From Verrucomicrobiia bacterium (GTDB lineage Bacteria > Verrucomicrobiota > Verrucomicrobiia > Limisphaerales > CAIMTB01): 32,593 nt of DNA. Where the stretch lies: contig JAHCBA010000055.1 in the NCBI GenBank assembly GCA_019634625.1, positions 1 to 32,593 on the forward strand, given 5' to 3'. A program made the position numbers and the translations under genes. Below are positions 1 to 7,102 of this stretch, piece after piece (position 1 is the stretch's first letter; each line of letters begins with the position of its first letter). The notes beneath the pieces are model-generated. The model searched no databases, was not told the DNA's origin, and worked only from the letters and a program-made list of their open reading frames with translations.

Positions 1-128
1 CGGTGGAGGATGTTGAGGAGCTTGTGCTTGCCAGAATCGTCGAGGAGAGGGAGGCGGCCGGCGACGCGGGACATGCAGTGATAGACCGCCGGGAGTGTGG
101 GGTCGGCTGTGATGCGTGGGGTTCTCAT
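1..128 (-). CDS. REP-associated (Y1/IS200-like) transposase, N-terminal part, cut by window edge
   Basis: Reading leftwards from an ATG at 128, the first 42 residues begin MRTPRITADPTLPAVYHCMS and continue with a basic SRVAGR stretch. The YHxxSRxxxR pattern opens the Y1 tyrosine transposase domain of REP-associated tyrosine transposases (RAYTs), which cut single-stranded DNA at palindromic REP sequences through one tyrosine. The HUH motif and catalytic tyrosine would lie outside the window, so integrity is unknown. It sits about 90 bp behind a second, broken copy in the same orientation. The REP-like motifs between the two copies (191-238) fit the usual pairing of a RAYT with its own repeats. 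The family assignment rests on a short stretch only. Confidence 0.6.
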   Translation of the reverse strand, partial: MRTPRITADPTLPAVYHCMSRVAGRLPLLDDSGKHKLLNILH

Positions 129-190
129 GTGTGTAGGGGGATGGCAAAGGAAGGAGGGTGCATCCAAAAAGCCGTGAGTCAATACAAAGG

Positions 191-238
191 GCCTGTCTTA
201 TTAAAACTTGGATCAACTTTAACGAGCCTGGCTTATTA
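191..238 (-). repeat. Two REP-like TAATAAG-C-GGC motifs next to transposase remnants
   Basis: Read on the minus strand, TAATAAGCCAGGC (226-238) and TAATAAGACAGGC (191-203) form a 13-bp motif repeated with 35 bp between starts. Near-identical words (TAATAAGGCTGGC, TAATACGGCTGGC) recur at 12135-12233. RAYT genes are normally flanked by the REP sequences they act on, so these are candidate REPs of the local transposase. The right-hand motif overlaps the last codons of the truncated transposase. No long palindrome is present, so REP identity is inferred from position and recurrence. Confidence 0.45.
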
Positions 239-593
239 CATGATACATGAAGCCCAAAGCCCTGAAGCCCATGAGGTCACGGCGGATGGCCTTGTCGCCG
301 GTGAGGGCGGCGGCGTAGCCGCAGAAGCGGTAGTCCTTGGGATGGTTGACCAGTCCGGCGCGGACGGGGTTGAGGTCGATGCAGACGGCGATGGCGCGGA
401 GGGTGCTGGGACAGTCTTCCACCAGGACACTGCGGAAGGGTTCGCCCCAGAGGTAACCGGAGCGGTCGTGGCGGCCATGGAACCAACGGGAGTTCGGAGG
501 GGCGAGTTGGGTGTTCAGGGCAATGGGTTCACACTCTGGGCGGGATCGCGGAATTCGCCCCTCCGGGAGCAGACTGATCAGGCACGCTGTCAG
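219..593 (-). pseudogene. RAYT/Y1 transposase, C-terminal half only
   Basis: The frame directly behind the cimA stop (594-596), and in phase with it, is open for about 124 codons to a TAA at 219. From about nt 495 down it reads like the second half of a REP-associated transposase: WFHGRHDRSGYLWGEPFRS, then LVEDCPSTL, the hallmark DLNPVRAGLV and HPKDYRFCGYAA. The N-terminal YHxxSR region and the HUH motif are missing and no plausible start precedes the homology, so this is a 5'-truncated remnant. It has apparently fused its dead frame to the end of the cimA locus. A second copy begins just downstream at 128. Confidence 0.7.
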
Positions 594-2381
594 TCAGGGC
601 GAAGGGGATCCAGGGTCGAGTGTGAGGGCGTACTCGAGGGAATCGACCAGGGCCTGGAGGCTGGCGGTGACGATGTTGGTGTCCACGCCGACGGTGCCCC
701 AGTCGCGCTGCCCGTTGGTGGCCTCGATGAGGACCCGGGTTCGGGCCGCGGTGCCGCGGACTTGTTCCAGATACTGGGCGGATACCTCAGTGGTCTGCCT
801 GGCGGCCGCCATGACCTTCTTGCCAAGTCGGCTGCGGTCGTCGGCCCATGCCTTCTCGGTATCCATGGTCGATCGACGGGCTTCATCGATGCTTTGGGTC
901 GTGTAGGGATCGGCATCGAGGATGCGGACCTTGTAGTCGATGAGGCGGACGGACTTGAGCTGGGGGAAGGGCTCGAGGAGGGCCTTGCGGAGGGCGTTGT
1001 CGAGCGCGTTCACGGGGCCGTCTCCTTCGGCGACGGTGTGGTAGAAGGCGCCCTTGCCGACGCGGACTTTGACGGTGGCCTCGCAGATGCCGTGCCGGGA
1101 GGGTGCGGTGTCCGGGGTTGCGGACGGGTCCTGGATGCCGGGGGGGTGAAGGGACTGCATCCGCATCGAGACGTGGTAGGACTCGACGGTGAAGAAGAGT
1201 TCGGGGTTGTGTTCGAGGACGCCGCGGATGAGGAGGGCGAGGGAGGCTTCGGCGGCCTCGTATTCGTAGCCCTGGGCTTCGAGGGTCTTGACCTTTCCGG
1301 TGATGGTGCGGGTTTCGGGGGCGTCGGGGGCGAGTTGAAAGCCGAGTTCCGCGGCTTTCAGGAGGATGTTGGTGCGGCCGGACATGTCGCTGACAAGGAC
1401 GCGGCGGTGATTGCCGACGGCTTCGGGAACGATGTGTTCGTAGCTGCGGGCGACGCGGTCGATGGCATGGACGTGCATGCCGCCCTTGTGGGCGAAGGCG
1501 GTGGCACCGACCCACGGTTGTCGGGTGTCGTGGCGGACGTTGGCGATTTCGTCCACGAACTCGGAGAGTTCCTTGAGTTTGGGGAGGGAATCGGGCGGGA
1601 CGGCGAGGCGGCCCATCTTGAGGTGAAGGGTGGGAATGACGCTGATGAGGTTGCAGTTCCCGGTGCGTTCGCCGTAGCCGTTGATGGTGCCCTGGACCTG
1701 GAGGGCGCCGGCTTCGACGGCGGCGATGGCGTTGGCAACGCCGAAGCCGCAGTCGTTGTGGGTATGGATGCCGACGGGGCAGGGGAGGGATTCGCGGGCG
1801 AGGGCGGTGATGCGGGCGATCTCGGTGGGAAGGCGGCCGCCATTGGTGTCACAGAGAACGACGCCGGCGGCGCCGGCCTGGGCGGCGGCCTTCCAGGTGG
1901 CGAGGGCGTATTCGGGTTCGTCGGCGTATCCGTCGAAGCTGTGTTCCGCGTCGTAGAGGACCATTTTTCCATGGTCCTTCAGGTAGCGGATGGTATCGGC
2001 GATCATGGCGAGGTTCTCGTCGGGTTGGGCGCGAAGGACCTCGGTGACATGGAGGAGCCAGGTTTTACCGACGATGGTGACCACCGGGGTTTCGGCTTCC
2101 AGGATCTGGCGCATGAGGGGATCGGCTTCGACGGCGAGCCCTTTGCGGCGGGTCATGCTGAAGGCGGCAATGCGGGCGGTGCGCCACGAGCGGCGGGCGG
2201 CCTGTTGGAAGAACTCCATGTCCTTGGGGTTCGATCCCGGCCAGCCGCCTTCGATGTAATGGATGCCGAAGAGATCGAGACGCTCGGCGATGCGGAGTTT
2301 GTCGGTGACCGAGAAGTTGATGCCTTCGGCCTGGGCGCCGTCACGGAGGGTGGTGTCGTAGATCTCGACAGTGGGGTTCAT
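594..2381 (-). CDS. cimA: (R)-citramalate synthase (595 aa)
   Basis: This enzyme condenses pyruvate and acetyl-CoA to citramalate, the entry to threonine-independent isoleucine synthesis, in the cytoplasm. The HMGL-like TIM barrel begins with EIYDTTLRDGAQAEG, contains the metal-binding HTHNDCGFGVANA, and continues through NGYGERTGNCNL and HKGGMHVHAI, the signature order of CimA rather than LeuA. The C-terminal LeuA-type allosteric domain follows (from about residue 420), ending WGTVGVDTNIV-SLQALVDSLEY. Between DYKVRIL (to 488) and GTAARTRVLIE (from 543) lie about 54 charged, helix-prone residues that I do not expect in this family, which explains a length 50-60 residues above usual. No clear Shine-Dalgarno precedes the ATG. 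The gene stands alone, with a structured leader upstream and a transposase remnant behind it. Confidence 0.93.
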   Translation of the reverse strand: MNPTVEIYDTTLRDGAQAEGINFSVTDKLRIAERLDLFGIHYIEGGWPGSNPKDMEFFQQAARRSWRTARIAAFSMTRRKGLAVEADPLMRQILEAETPVVTIVGKTWLLHVTEVLRAQPDENLAMIADTIRYLKDHGKMVLYDAEHSFDGYADEPEYALATWKAAAQAGAAGVVLCDTNGGRLPTEIARITALARESLPCPVGIHTHNDCGFGVANAIAAVEAGALQVQGTINGYGERTGNCNLISVIPTLHLKMGRLAVPPDSLPKLKELSEFVDEIANVRHDTRQPWVGATAFAHKGGMHVHAIDRVARSYEHIVPEAVGNHRRVLVSDMSGRTNILLKAAELGFQLAPDAPETRTITGKVKTLEAQGYEYEAAEASLALLIRGVLEHNPELFFTVESYHVSMRMQSLHPPGIQDPSATPDTAPSRHGICEATVKVRVGKGAFYHTVAEGDGPVNALDNALRKALLEPFPQLKSVRLIDYKVRILDADPYTTQSIDEARRSTMDTEKAWADDRSRLGKKVMAAARQTTEVSAQYLEQVRGTAARTRVLIEATNGQRDWGTVGVDTNIVTASLQALVDSLEYALTLDPGSPSP

Positions 2382-2421
2382 GGGGAGGGGTGTATGGGGA
2401 GATTCGGGGTTGGGAAGCGCG

Positions 2422-2452
2422 AAACCCCGTTCCGGGTCGCGGAACGGGGTTT
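2422..2452 (-). terminator. Perfect 12-bp hairpin in the cimA leader (possible attenuator)
   Basis: AAACCCCGTTCC and GGAACGGGGTTT form a perfect 12-bp stem around a 7-nt loop, 41 nt before the cimA start. The T tract after it is short in both directions (TTT on the minus strand, TTTT on the plus strand). It lies between the divergent starts of cimA and the DUF1549 gene, where a normal 3'-end terminator makes no sense, so a leader terminator is the better reading. Segments able to pair alternatively lie upstream in the leader. Confidence 0.5.
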
Positions 2453-2468
2453 TCGGGGGAAAACGCGT

Positions 2469-2594
2469 TCAGCGAACCGGCGTGACGGGAATCATCGCGC
2501 TGATATCGGCGATGAGAATGGCGATGACAGGGATCGGGGTTCCGACGGGCGGGACGGGCGGGATGTCGAAGGTCGATGGGCGGAACGAGGTCAT
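2469..2594 (-). CDS. Candidate Ile/Val-rich leader peptide of cimA (41 aa)
   Basis: An ATG at 2594 opens a 41-codon frame that ends in TGA 17 nt before the hairpin stem. The peptide has 7 Ile, 5 Val and 1 Leu, concentrated near the end: PIPVIAILIADISAMIPV. Leader peptides rich in the end product of the operon are the classical sensors of ilv/leu attenuation, and cimA feeds isoleucine and can feed leucine. There is no Shine-Dalgarno; the frame could be longer at its 5' end (an ATG at 2684) or simply non-coding. The codons most likely to stall lie after, not before, the upstream pairing segment, which departs from the textbook arrangement. Confidence 0.35.
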   Translation of the reverse strand: MTSFRPSTFDIPPVPPVGTPIPVIAILIADISAMIPVTPVR

Positions 2595-2606
2595 CGCTGG
2601 GGACGG

Positions 2607-2634
2607 TTTATGGCACGCGAGGCCCCTGGGACAA
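2607..2634 (-). promoter_or_regulatory. Possible cimA promoter
   Basis: On the minus strand TTGTCC (2629-2634) and CATAAA (2607-2612) are spaced 16 bp, a weak sigma-70-like pair. Transcription from it would begin close to the ATG of the candidate leader peptide. The match is modest and has no independent support. Confidence 0.25.
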
Positions 2635-2687
2635 GCGCGGAATTGACGGGATGGGCGATTCCCTGCGATGCATGCAGCCGACATCCC

Positions 2688-5183
2688 ATGCGACGGATCC
2701 GTTCAAGCATTCTGATGGCGGCACTGTGTTGGGTCAGCACGATGCCCGGGACCGAGGCCTGGGGCCGGCCGGGGCAATCGTTCGAGGAAGCGCGGGATCA
2801 TTGGGCCTTTCAGCCGATCCGGCGTCCGGCCCTTCCCGAGGTGCGGGATGCGGATCGGGTGCGAACGCCGGTGGACCGGTTTCTGCTGGCGCGGTTGGAG
2901 GCGGAGGGGCGGGGATTCGAGGCGCCGGCGGAGGCGCGGACGTGGCTGCGGCGGGTGACCTACGGGTTGATCGGGTTGCCGCCGACGTTTGAGGATGTCG
3001 AGGCGCTGGAGCGGGACGATTCGGCGTTGGCGCGGGAACGGGTGGTGGACCGGCTGCTGGCGGACCCGCGGTACGGGGAGCGGTGGGGACGGCACTGGCT
3101 CGATGTGGCGCGGTATGCGGACACCAAGGATCTGGTTCTCCTCTATGGGCGCGATGCGGTGCGGCCCTATGCGTACACGTACCGGGACTATGCGATCCGG
3201 GCCTTCAACGAGGATCTGCCGCTGGTGGATTTCGTGCGGGATCAACTCGCGGGCGACCTGGTGGAACCGCCGCTTCCGGCGTGGCGGCTGGCGGGGTTGG
3301 GGTTCCTCACGCTGGGCCGGTTGTTCGACAACAACCCGCACGACCGGATCGACGACCAGATCGACACGGTGACCCGGGGGATGCTGGGCCTGACGGTTTC
3401 CTGCGCGCGGTGTCACGATCACAAGTACGACGCCATCCTGATCGACGATTACTACTCGCTGTACGGGGTGTTCGCCTCGACCGAGCAGCCGTACCGGCTG
3501 CCGTTGATTGAGGAGCCGTCATTGGTGCCCGGGGGGATCGAGTTCGAGGGGAAGCTGGCGGGAGCGCTGGCGACCCTGGAGGAGCATCTGGATGTCCATT
3601 ATGAGCGGTTGCTGGGAGTGATGCGGGGGAGGCTTGGGGACTACCTGCATCGGGCGGCGACGACGAGGCCGGACCTGACGGAGACGGCGCAGTTTGCGCT
3701 GTCGCTGACGCCGGACGATTTCCGTCCGGCGCTGGTGTTGAAGACGCGGCGGCTGCTGGCGGAGCGGGTCCGCCCTGAGGACCGGGTGTTTGGAATTTGG
3801 GCGGAGTGGAACGAGCTGGCGGACGACGAGACGTTTGCGGACCGGGCGCGGGAGGTGGCGGAACGTGCGTTGGCCGTGGCCTTGGAGCATCCGTCCGGGG
3901 AAGGGCCGAGGCATCGCGGGGTGGCGGCGTGGCTGTCGGAGAATCCGCCGGCTTCGCGGGAGGAGGTGCCGCGCCGCCATGGGGAGATGCTGCTGGCGCT
4001 CGACGAGGCGCGCGGCGGGCGGAGTTGCGGGGAGGAGGCGTACTTCGAAGGGGTGGAAGTGCAGGAAGTGGCCTTGCTGGTGAAGGGGCCTTCGAGCCCG
4101 GTATGGTTTCCGCGCCGGGACACGCCGGATCATCTCTCGCGGCCGGAGAAGGACCGGTACAACCAGTTGGTGCTGGCCCTCGACAAGCTGGGGGCGCATG
4201 CGGAGCAGGCGCCGCCGGCACGGGCCATGGTGGTGACCGAACTTTCGGCACCGTATGAGCCGCGGGTGTTTGCGCGGGGCAATCCATCGAGGCCGACGCG
4301 GGCGGTGTCGCGGTCCGTGCCGCGGGTGCTGACCGGGGGCGAGGTGCGACCGTTTGGGGCGGGGGACAGCGGCCGGCTCGAACTGGCGGAAGCCATCGGA
4401 TCGCCGGACAATCCGCTGACGGCGCGGGTGATCGTGAACCGGATCTGGATGCAGCATTTCGGAGAGCCCCTGGTGGGGTCGCCTTCGGATTTCGGGACGC
4501 GAAGCGATCCGCCGACGCATCCGGAGCTGCTGGACTGGCTGGCGAGCGAGTTCATGGCCGGAGGCTGGAGGTGGAAGCCGTTGCATCGGTTGATTGTGTT
4601 GAGTGGGGCGTTCGCCCAGGGGACAGCCCTCGGCGGGGGCGGGGTCGGGGAGGGAGGTGGTCCGACGTACGAGGGGTATCCAAGGCGGCGCCTCGATCTC
4701 GAAGCCATGCGGGACACGCTGCTGTTCGTCTCCGGAAGGCTCGATCCGGCGATGGGCGGGCGTCCGGTGGATGTGGCGGGGGATGCGGGAAACCGGCGAA
4801 GGACGGTGTACGGGCTGGTGGACCGCCAGAATCTGCCGGGGCTGTTCCGGGCCTTTGACTTCGCGACGCCGGATCAGTGCGTGGAACGGCGGCCGTACAC
4901 GACGGTGCCGCAGCAGGCGTTGTTTGCGATGAACGCGCCGTTCACGATCGAACAGGCGAAGGCCCTCGCGGCGGCGACGGAACGGATCCCGGAGGCCGGG
5001 GAGCGGGTCGGGGCGATGGTGCGTCAGGTGCTTGGGCGCCGGGCGCAGGAAGGTGAGATTCGGAAGGCGCTGGCCTTCGTGGAGGGGGAGGGGGATTCCG
5101 AGGCGGAGCGGGGGACGCTTTCGGCGTGGGAACAGCTGGCGCAGGTGTTTTTGATCAGCAACGAAGCGGTGTTTCTCGACTGA
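2688..5183 (+). CDS. Secreted DUF1549/DUF1553 (PSCyt2/PSD1) protein, 831 aa
   Basis: The ATG at 2688 gives a signal peptide (MRRIRSSILMAALCWVSTMP) followed by a mature protein beginning WAFQPIRRP. DUF1549 spans roughly residues 58-265 and includes the LPPTFEDVEAL and YGERWGRHWLDVARYADT blocks and a CARCH heme-binding-type motif at C239-H243. DUF1553 runs from about 523 to 775 (NPLTARVIVNRIWMQHFGEPLV, then VPQQALFAMNAPF). Family members are usually larger and start with a PSCyt1 cytochrome c domain, which is absent here. The gene is 13 bp ahead of a DUF1501 gene, the standard partner. The biochemical role of the pair is unknown; extracytoplasmic polymer or sulfated-glycan breakdown is a common guess. 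The frame stays open far upstream of the start, but that is antisense to cimA and not protein-like. Confidence 0.9.
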   Translation: MRRIRSSILMAALCWVSTMPGTEAWGRPGQSFEEARDHWAFQPIRRPALPEVRDADRVRTPVDRFLLARLEAEGRGFEAPAEARTWLRRVTYGLIGLPPTFEDVEALERDDSALARERVVDRLLADPRYGERWGRHWLDVARYADTKDLVLLYGRDAVRPYAYTYRDYAIRAFNEDLPLVDFVRDQLAGDLVEPPLPAWRLAGLGFLTLGRLFDNNPHDRIDDQIDTVTRGMLGLTVSCARCHDHKYDAILIDDYYSLYGVFASTEQPYRLPLIEEPSLVPGGIEFEGKLAGALATLEEHLDVHYERLLGVMRGRLGDYLHRAATTRPDLTETAQFALSLTPDDFRPALVLKTRRLLAERVRPEDRVFGIWAEWNELADDETFADRAREVAERALAVALEHPSGEGPRHRGVAAWLSENPPASREEVPRRHGEMLLALDEARGGRSCGEEAYFEGVEVQEVALLVKGPSSPVWFPRRDTPDHLSRPEKDRYNQLVLALDKLGAHAEQAPPARAMVVTELSAPYEPRVFARGNPSRPTRAVSRSVPRVLTGGEVRPFGAGDSGRLELAEAIGSPDNPLTARVIVNRIWMQHFGEPLVGSPSDFGTRSDPPTHPELLDWLASEFMAGGWRWKPLHRLIVLSGAFAQGTALGGGGVGEGGGPTYEGYPRRRLDLEAMRDTLLFVSGRLDPAMGGRPVDVAGDAGNRRRTVYGLVDRQNLPGLFRAFDFATPDQCVERRPYTTVPQQALFAMNAPFTIEQAKALAAATERIPEAGERVGAMVRQVLGRRAQEGEIRKALAFVEGEGDSEAERGTLSAWEQLAQVFLISNEAVFLD

Positions 5184-5196
5184 AGCGAAGCCGGCC

Positions 5197-6642
5197 ATGA
5201 ACGCGTTTGAACATCTGCCTCCCCGATACCTGACCCGGCGCCAGATGCTGCGGCAGATGGGAACCGGACTGGGCCTGCTCGGGCTGGTGGGGGCCCTCGA
5301 CCGGGAGGGGGCGCTGGTGCCCCGGGTGCAGGGCGTGACAGCACTGGATCCGCTGGCGCCGAAGCCGCCGCCGTACCCCGCGCGGGCGAAGCGGATCATT
5401 CACATCTATCTGAATGGCGGGCCCTCGCAGGTGGACACCTTCGACCCCAAGCCGTCGCTGCGGCAGTGGGCCGGGCGGGTGATTCCCTCGGGGAACCTGA
5501 CCACCGAACGGCCGCTGGGGGCGGCGCTACCGTCGCCCTTCGCGTTTCAGCGGTACGGGCAGAGCGGGATCGAGATCAGCGAGATTTTTCCCCGGACGGC
5601 GGAGCATGCGGACAAGCTGTGCCTCATCCGGTCGATGCAGGCCAACACGCCGAATCACGAGCAGTCGATGCGGCTGATGAACTGCGGGGACGAGCGGCTG
5701 TCGCGTCCGAGCTACGGTGCGTGGATCACCTACGGTTTGGGGACGGAGAACCGGAATCTGCCGGGGTTCATCGCCATGTGCCCGGGGTTGCCGGTGTCGG
5801 ACGTGTCGAACTGGCGGTCGGCCTTTCTGCCGGGGATTTACCAGGGGACGCACATCGACACGAGGAAGCGGCGTCCGGAGGAACTGATCGAGAACATCGT
5901 CAATGCGCATCTGACGCCGGCCGCGCAGCGGCGACAGCTCGATCTGCTGGCGGAATTCAATGCCGAGCATCAGCGGGGGCGCGGGGACGATCCGAAGCTT
6001 GAGGCGCGCATCCAGTCGTTCGAGCTGGCGTACCGCATGCAGTTGGAGGCGACGGACGCATTCGATGTGGACAAGGAACCGGCGGCGATCCGGGAGATGT
6101 ACGGGGACACGGTGCAGGCGCGTCAGTTGCTGATCGCGCGGCGGCTGGTCGAGCGGGGGGTGCGGGTGGTGCAGTGCTACCACGGGGACGTGCAGCCCTG
6201 GGACAGCCACGACATGATCGCCGACGCGCACCGGAAACTGGCGAGGGAAGTGGATCAGGGGATTGCGGCGTTGCTGACCGACCTGGAACAGAGGGGTCTG
6301 CTGGAGGAAACCCTGGTCCTGTGCGGGGGCGAGTTTGGGCGGACGCCGGCGGTGGAACTACCTGCGCCGGGGACACCGGGCAACGGGCAGGGACGGGATC
6401 ACAACCACTACGGCTTCACGGTCTGGCTGGCGGGTGGGGGGGTGAAGGGCGGGCACGTGCACGGGGCGACGGACGAATTCGGATTTCAGGCGGTGGAGAA
6501 GCCGGTGCATGTGCATGACCTGCACGCGACGTTGCTGCACCTGCTGGGATTCGACCACGAGGAACTGACCTACCGGTACGCGGGCCGGGATTTCCGGCTG
6601 ACCGATGTGGGGGGCCATGTGGTGAGGGAGATCCTGGCTTGA
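5197..6642 (+). CDS. DUF1501 (sulfatase-fold) protein with Tat-like signal, 481 aa
   Basis: The N-terminus has a twin arginine before a hydrophobic run (LTRRQMLRQMGTGLGLLGLV), suggesting Tat export. The body carries DUF1501 landmarks: RIIHIYLNGGPSQVDTFDPKP near the start, the ANTPNHEQS and RPSYGAWITYGLG blocks, and near the end CGGEFGRTP, GRDHNHYG and GGGVKGGHVHGATDEFG. The family is related to the alkaline phosphatase/sulfatase fold but has no firmly assigned activity. The length is normal. The start is 13 bp after the DUF1549/DUF1553 stop, so the two are almost certainly one transcript. The stop is only 3 bp from the stop of the convergent cupin gene. Confidence 0.92.
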   Translation: MNAFEHLPPRYLTRRQMLRQMGTGLGLLGLVGALDREGALVPRVQGVTALDPLAPKPPPYPARAKRIIHIYLNGGPSQVDTFDPKPSLRQWAGRVIPSGNLTTERPLGAALPSPFAFQRYGQSGIEISEIFPRTAEHADKLCLIRSMQANTPNHEQSMRLMNCGDERLSRPSYGAWITYGLGTENRNLPGFIAMCPGLPVSDVSNWRSAFLPGIYQGTHIDTRKRRPEELIENIVNAHLTPAAQRRQLDLLAEFNAEHQRGRGDDPKLEARIQSFELAYRMQLEATDAFDVDKEPAAIREMYGDTVQARQLLIARRLVERGVRVVQCYHGDVQPWDSHDMIADAHRKLAREVDQGIAALLTDLEQRGLLEETLVLCGGEFGRTPAVELPAPGTPGNGQGRDHNHYGFTVWLAGGGVKGGHVHGATDEFGFQAVEKPVHVHDLHATLLHLLGFDHEELTYRYAGRDFRLTDVGGHVVREILA

Positions 6643-6645
6643 GGT

Positions 6646-7002
6646 TCAGGACCGGATCATCGTGAGGATCATGCGGAAGGGTTGCCGGGCGAGGACGGCG
6701 TGGGGCTGGCCGGCGGGCATGAGGAGCAGTTCGCCGGGGCGAACGGTGTGAGGTTGTCCGGCGATGGTGATCTGGGCCTCTCCGGAGATGCCCTGAACGA
6801 GGGCATCGAAGGGGGCGGTGTGTTCGCTGAGGCCCTGTCCGGCATCGAAGGCGAAGAGCGTGACGGTACCGGTGGGGCGACGAAGGATCTCACGACTGAC
6901 GATGGCGCCGGGCTGGACGCGGACCCAGGTGTCGATGGCGACCGTTTGGGAGTCGGGCAGGCCTTTGGGTCGTTCGGGAATGGGGGGCAGCGTTTCAACC
7001 AT
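6646..7002 (-). CDS. Small cupin protein, 118 aa
   Basis: This is a single cupin barrel starting MVETLPPIPERPKGLP. Motif 1 is in the region GLSEHTAPFDALVQGISGEA and motif 2 in the region PGELLLMPAGQPHAVL, ending FRMILTMIRS. Such stand-alone cupins bind a metal and are variously sensors or small-molecule enzymes; the substrate here cannot be read. The frame is open further upstream, with ATG codons at 7104 and 7113, but those would overlap the start of hemB on the other strand. The ATG at 7002 gives a complete domain and leaves a 100-bp divergent spacer, so I chose it. It converges on the DUF1501 gene with a 3-bp gap. Confidence 0.8.
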   Translation of the reverse strand: MVETLPPIPERPKGLPDSQTVAIDTWVRVQPGAIVSREILRRPTGTVTLFAFDAGQGLSEHTAPFDALVQGISGEAQITIAGQPHTVRPGELLLMPAGQPHAVLARQPFRMILTMIRS

Positions 7003-7102
7003 GGCGTCAAGATAGCGCCTGGGATCGACGTGCGGATTGATGCGGGTCAAGGGAACCCGGGGAGGCTGGTCAACCGGAGGGTGTCGCGGCAGGATCGGGG
7101 GC

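Noticed and set aside
3-2687. Very long open frame upstream of the DUF1549 gene, giving a 1726-residue reading in total
   Set aside because: It is antisense to cimA, has Gly/Asp/Val-rich shadow composition without domains, and the signal peptide at 2688 marks the true start.
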